DNA from: JBNJDJ01 sp051744845
Lineage (GTDB): Bacteria > Bacillota > Clostridia > Peptostreptococcales > Acidaminobacteraceae
DNA: 7,761 bases
Assembly (NCBI GenBank): GCA_051744845.1
Contig: JBNJDJ010000081.1
Coordinates: 1-7,761 of the forward strand
Direction: 5' to 3'
Position 1 is the stretch's first letter; each line of letters opens with the position of its first letter. Positions 6,656-7,761 of the stretch are shown here, one piece after another. A model generated the notes under the pieces. The model was not told the DNA's origin and searched no databases. It worked only from the letters and a program-made list of their open reading frames with translations. Made by a program: the position numbers and the translations under genes.

Positions 6656-7523
6656 ATTTACCTCCATTAAAAGATCTAATTAAATACGTTTCATTATAGA
6701 TTTTTTTAAACATTTTATAAGCAGTATTCCCTTCTTCATAATTTTTGAAAATTCCAAATATAGTTGGGCCACTACCACTCATTAAACTACCTAGCGCTTT
6801 TGTATCTTCCATTTTATTTTTTATATTCATAACAACAGAATAATTATTCAAAGTTATTTTTTGTAATACATTACCTAATTCATTTGAAATTTTATAAATA
6901 TCATTGCTTTTTAAACCTTTTACAATATTATCTATTTTAGGATGATTATTAATCAAAGGATAATTAAGTTGTTTATAAATCTTTTGAGTAGAAATTCCAA
7001 TATTAGGCTTAACTAAAACAATCCAACCTTTTTTAAGACCATTTATTTTAGTTAATTTCTCGCCAATGCCTTTAGCCCTACAACAACCACCTTCAATAAA
7101 AAAAGGAACATCAGCACCTATTTTTTTCCCAATTTCTTTCATCTTTTCAACTGATAAATTTAAATCATACAAAGTATTACAAGCTTTAATAGTAGTTGCT
7201 GCATTTGAAGATCCTCCACCTAAACCTGCAGCTATTGGTATATTCTTTTTTAAATCAATTTTTATATTTATATTTTTATCAATTATTTTATTTAATTCTT
7301 TTATAGCTTTATATATTAAATTTTCAGAACCAGTAGGAATGCTTTTCGAATTACATTTAATTATTATACCGTTGTCTTTTTTTAATTTGGTAAATATTAA
7401 TGTATCGTATAATTCAATTTCTTGCATAACCATATCCACTTTATGATAACCATTTTCATATTTACCTACTACATCTAATCCTAAATTAATCTTTGCTCTT
7501 GATTTTAATTTTAACTTTTCCAT
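6645..7523 (-). CDS. ispE: 4-diphosphocytidyl-2-C-methyl-D-erythritol kinase
   Basis: This 292-residue cytoplasmic GHMP kinase phosphorylates CDP-methylerythritol with ATP in the non-mevalonate (MEP) isoprenoid pathway. Landmarks are RAKINLGLDV (9-18) with K11 and N13 at the substrate site, NGYHKVDMVMQ (24-34) with H27, the ATP loop PIAAGLGGGSSNAA (96-109), GADVPFF (136-142) with the catalytic aspartate D138, and the C-terminal GHMP motif SGSGPTIFG (249-257). Length is normal for the family and all key residues are present. A GTG two codons upstream (7527-7529) lies inside the AGAGGTG ribosome binding site, so the ATG at 7521-7523 is the real start. It is the first gene of the operon ispE-gntR-DUF1934, with a strong promoter at 7556-7584. 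The stop codon overlaps the gntR start, so synthesis of the regulator is tied to ispE translation. Confidence 0.97.
   Translation of the reverse strand: MEKLKLKSRAKINLGLDVVGKYENGYHKVDMVMQEIELYDTLIFTKLKKDNGIIIKCNSKSIPTGSENLIYKAIKELNKIIDKNINIKIDLKKNIPIAAGLGGGSSNAATTIKACNTLYDLNLSVEKMKEIGKKIGADVPFFIEGGCCRAKGIGEKLTKINGLKKGWIVLVKPNIGISTQKIYKQLNYPLINNHPKIDNIVKGLKSNDIYKISNELGNVLQKITLNNYSVVMNIKNKMEDTKALGSLMSGSGPTIFGIFKNYEEGNTAYKMFKKIYNETYLIRSFNGGKYGE
6661..6665 (-). promoter_or_regulatory. Ribosome binding site deciding the gntR start, inside ispE
   Basis: On the minus strand GGAGG encodes part of the last ispE codons (Gly-Gly-Lys) and lies five bases before the ATG at 6653-6655. It rules out the upstream ATG at 6665-6667, whose G is the first base of the GGAGG itself. 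Confidence 0.8.
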
Positions 7524-7526
7524 AAT

Positions 7527-7533
7527 CACCTCT
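7527..7533 (-). promoter_or_regulatory. Ribosome binding site deciding the ispE start
   Basis: AGAGGTG on the minus strand lies three bases before the ATG at 7521-7523 (five bases counted from GAGG). The alternative GTG start would be part of the site itself, so it is rejected. Confidence 0.7.
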
Positions 7534-7540
7534 GAATACT

Positions 7541-7553
7541 TTATACAGTATAA
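7541..7553. promoter_or_regulatory. Candidate operator: palindrome at the ispE transcription start
   Basis: TTATAC-A-GTATAA is a perfect 6-base inverted repeat about a single central base. It covers the predicted transcription start (near 7549) of the ispE-gntR operon, a typical place for a repressor. The GntR product of the same operon is the obvious candidate ligand, but the sequence is AT-rich and only one copy was found, so this is inference. Confidence 0.35.
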
Positions 7554-7555
7554 TA

Positions 7556-7584
7556 ATTATATAAGAATTATGTATATTTTTCAA
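7556..7584 (-). promoter_or_regulatory. Promoter of the ispE-gntR-DUF1934 operon
   Basis: On the minus strand -35 TTGAAA (7579-7584) and the consensus -10 TATAAT (7556-7561) are spaced by 17 bases. It lies about 33 bases before the ispE start codon and after the hairpin that ends the carbamoyltransferase gene. Confidence 0.82.
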
Positions 7585-7615
7585 GAAGGTATATAAATCT
7601 TTCATATATATTTTA

Positions 7616-7648
7616 ATAATAGAGCTAATCAACGATTAACTCTATTAT
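7616..7648 (-). terminator. Hairpin after the ornithine carbamoyltransferase gene, probable terminator
   Basis: Two 15-base arms (7634-7648 and 7616-7630) pair around a 3-base loop GTT. The single departure is a G-U wobble when read as minus-strand RNA, but a C-A mismatch when read as plus-strand RNA, which favours a minus-strand role. It lies 14 bases after the stop codon. A clean T-run is lacking, so termination efficiency is uncertain. Confidence 0.6.
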
Positions 7649-7662
7649 AATTTTAATAAATA

Positions 7663-7761
7663 TTATAAATTACCTGCTGTAGCAACCATTACAGCTTTAA
7701 TTGTATGCATTCTATTTTCTGCTTCATCAAATACTACTGATTGCTTTCCTTCAAATACTTC
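7663..7761 (-). CDS. argF: Ornithine carbamoyltransferase, C-terminal 32 residues (cut by window edge)
   Basis: Only the C-terminus is present: [17 protein letters not shown] followed by [15 protein letters not shown]. This is the highly conserved C-terminal helix region of ornithine carbamoyltransferases (usual ending [20 protein letters not shown]), distinct from aspartate carbamoyltransferase. The enzyme interconverts ornithine plus carbamoyl phosphate and citrulline. Whether it is biosynthetic (ArgF) or the catabolic enzyme of the arginine deiminase pathway (ArcB) cannot be decided from this tail. About 300 residues, including the HCLP substrate motif, lie outside the window. A stop codon and hairpin follow, so it ends its transcript. 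The ornithine racemase and ArcD/ArcT-like genes farther along the strand make a catabolic role plausible, by inference only. Confidence 0.9.
   Translation of the reverse strand, partial: [32 protein letters not shown]

Noticed and set aside
6656..6667. Upstream ATG as the gntR start (226 residues)
   Set aside because: This ATG overlaps the GGAGG that serves the next ATG, and it has no ribosome binding site of its own.
7066..7446. 126-codon open frame on the plus strand
   Set aside because: It lies wholly antisense to the well-supported ispE gene, covers its GHMP ATP loop, is a hydrophobic low-complexity translation, and has no ribosome binding site or promoter.
1..7761. Mobile element, toxin-antitoxin, CRISPR or phage-defence system
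   Set aside because: No transposase or integrase, no regularly spaced repeats, no target-site duplications, and every substantial gene matches a metabolic or regulatory family.

Overview
The window is very AT-rich DNA with AGGAGG-type ribosome binding sites and compact operons. The gene families (ornithine racemase of the Orr type, a YfcC-family carrier, a PepV/Sapep-type dipeptidase, a DUF1934 protein) point to a low-GC, amino-acid-fermenting anaerobic Firmicute. A Tissierellia/Peptoniphilaceae or clostridial relative is my best guess; the genus cannot be fixed from this sequence. All genes lie on the minus strand except one response regulator.

Reading along the minus strand, that is from high to low coordinates: the window opens with the last 32 codons of an ornithine carbamoyltransferase, followed by a hairpin. 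A clear promoter at 7556-7584 then drives a three-gene operon with overlapping ends: ispE (isoprenoid synthesis kinase), a FadR/FCD-type GntR regulator, and a small DUF1934 (YwiB-like) protein. This operon converges on the single plus-strand gene, an orphan OmpR/PhoB-type response regulator at 4846-5556. The regulator's intrinsic terminator shares its T-run with the lysine tail of the DUF1934 gene.

A 384-base non-coding gap (4462-4845) separates the response regulator from the divergent dipeptidase-yfcC operon. The gap holds promoters for both sides, a tandem TTTTGTA repeat with 11-base spacing, and a perfect 10-base inverted repeat. The dipeptidase-yfcC operon ends in a textbook terminator with a C(UUCG)G loop. 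Immediately after it a new promoter serves an ornithine racemase gene and then a truncated YtcJ-like amidohydrolase running off the left edge. Both of these use TTG starts.

Taken together, four of the neighbouring genes (ornithine carbamoyltransferase, YfcC carrier, M20 dipeptidase, ornithine racemase) fit arginine/ornithine uptake and catabolism. The carrier-dipeptidase pair resembles arcD-arcT of streptococcal arginine deiminase operons. The theme is broken by the ispE operon and the orphan regulator. I see no mobile element, CRISPR array, rRNA or tRNA. No wholly new system is proven here; the best leads are the dispersed ornithine gene set and the repeat-bearing regulatory gap.
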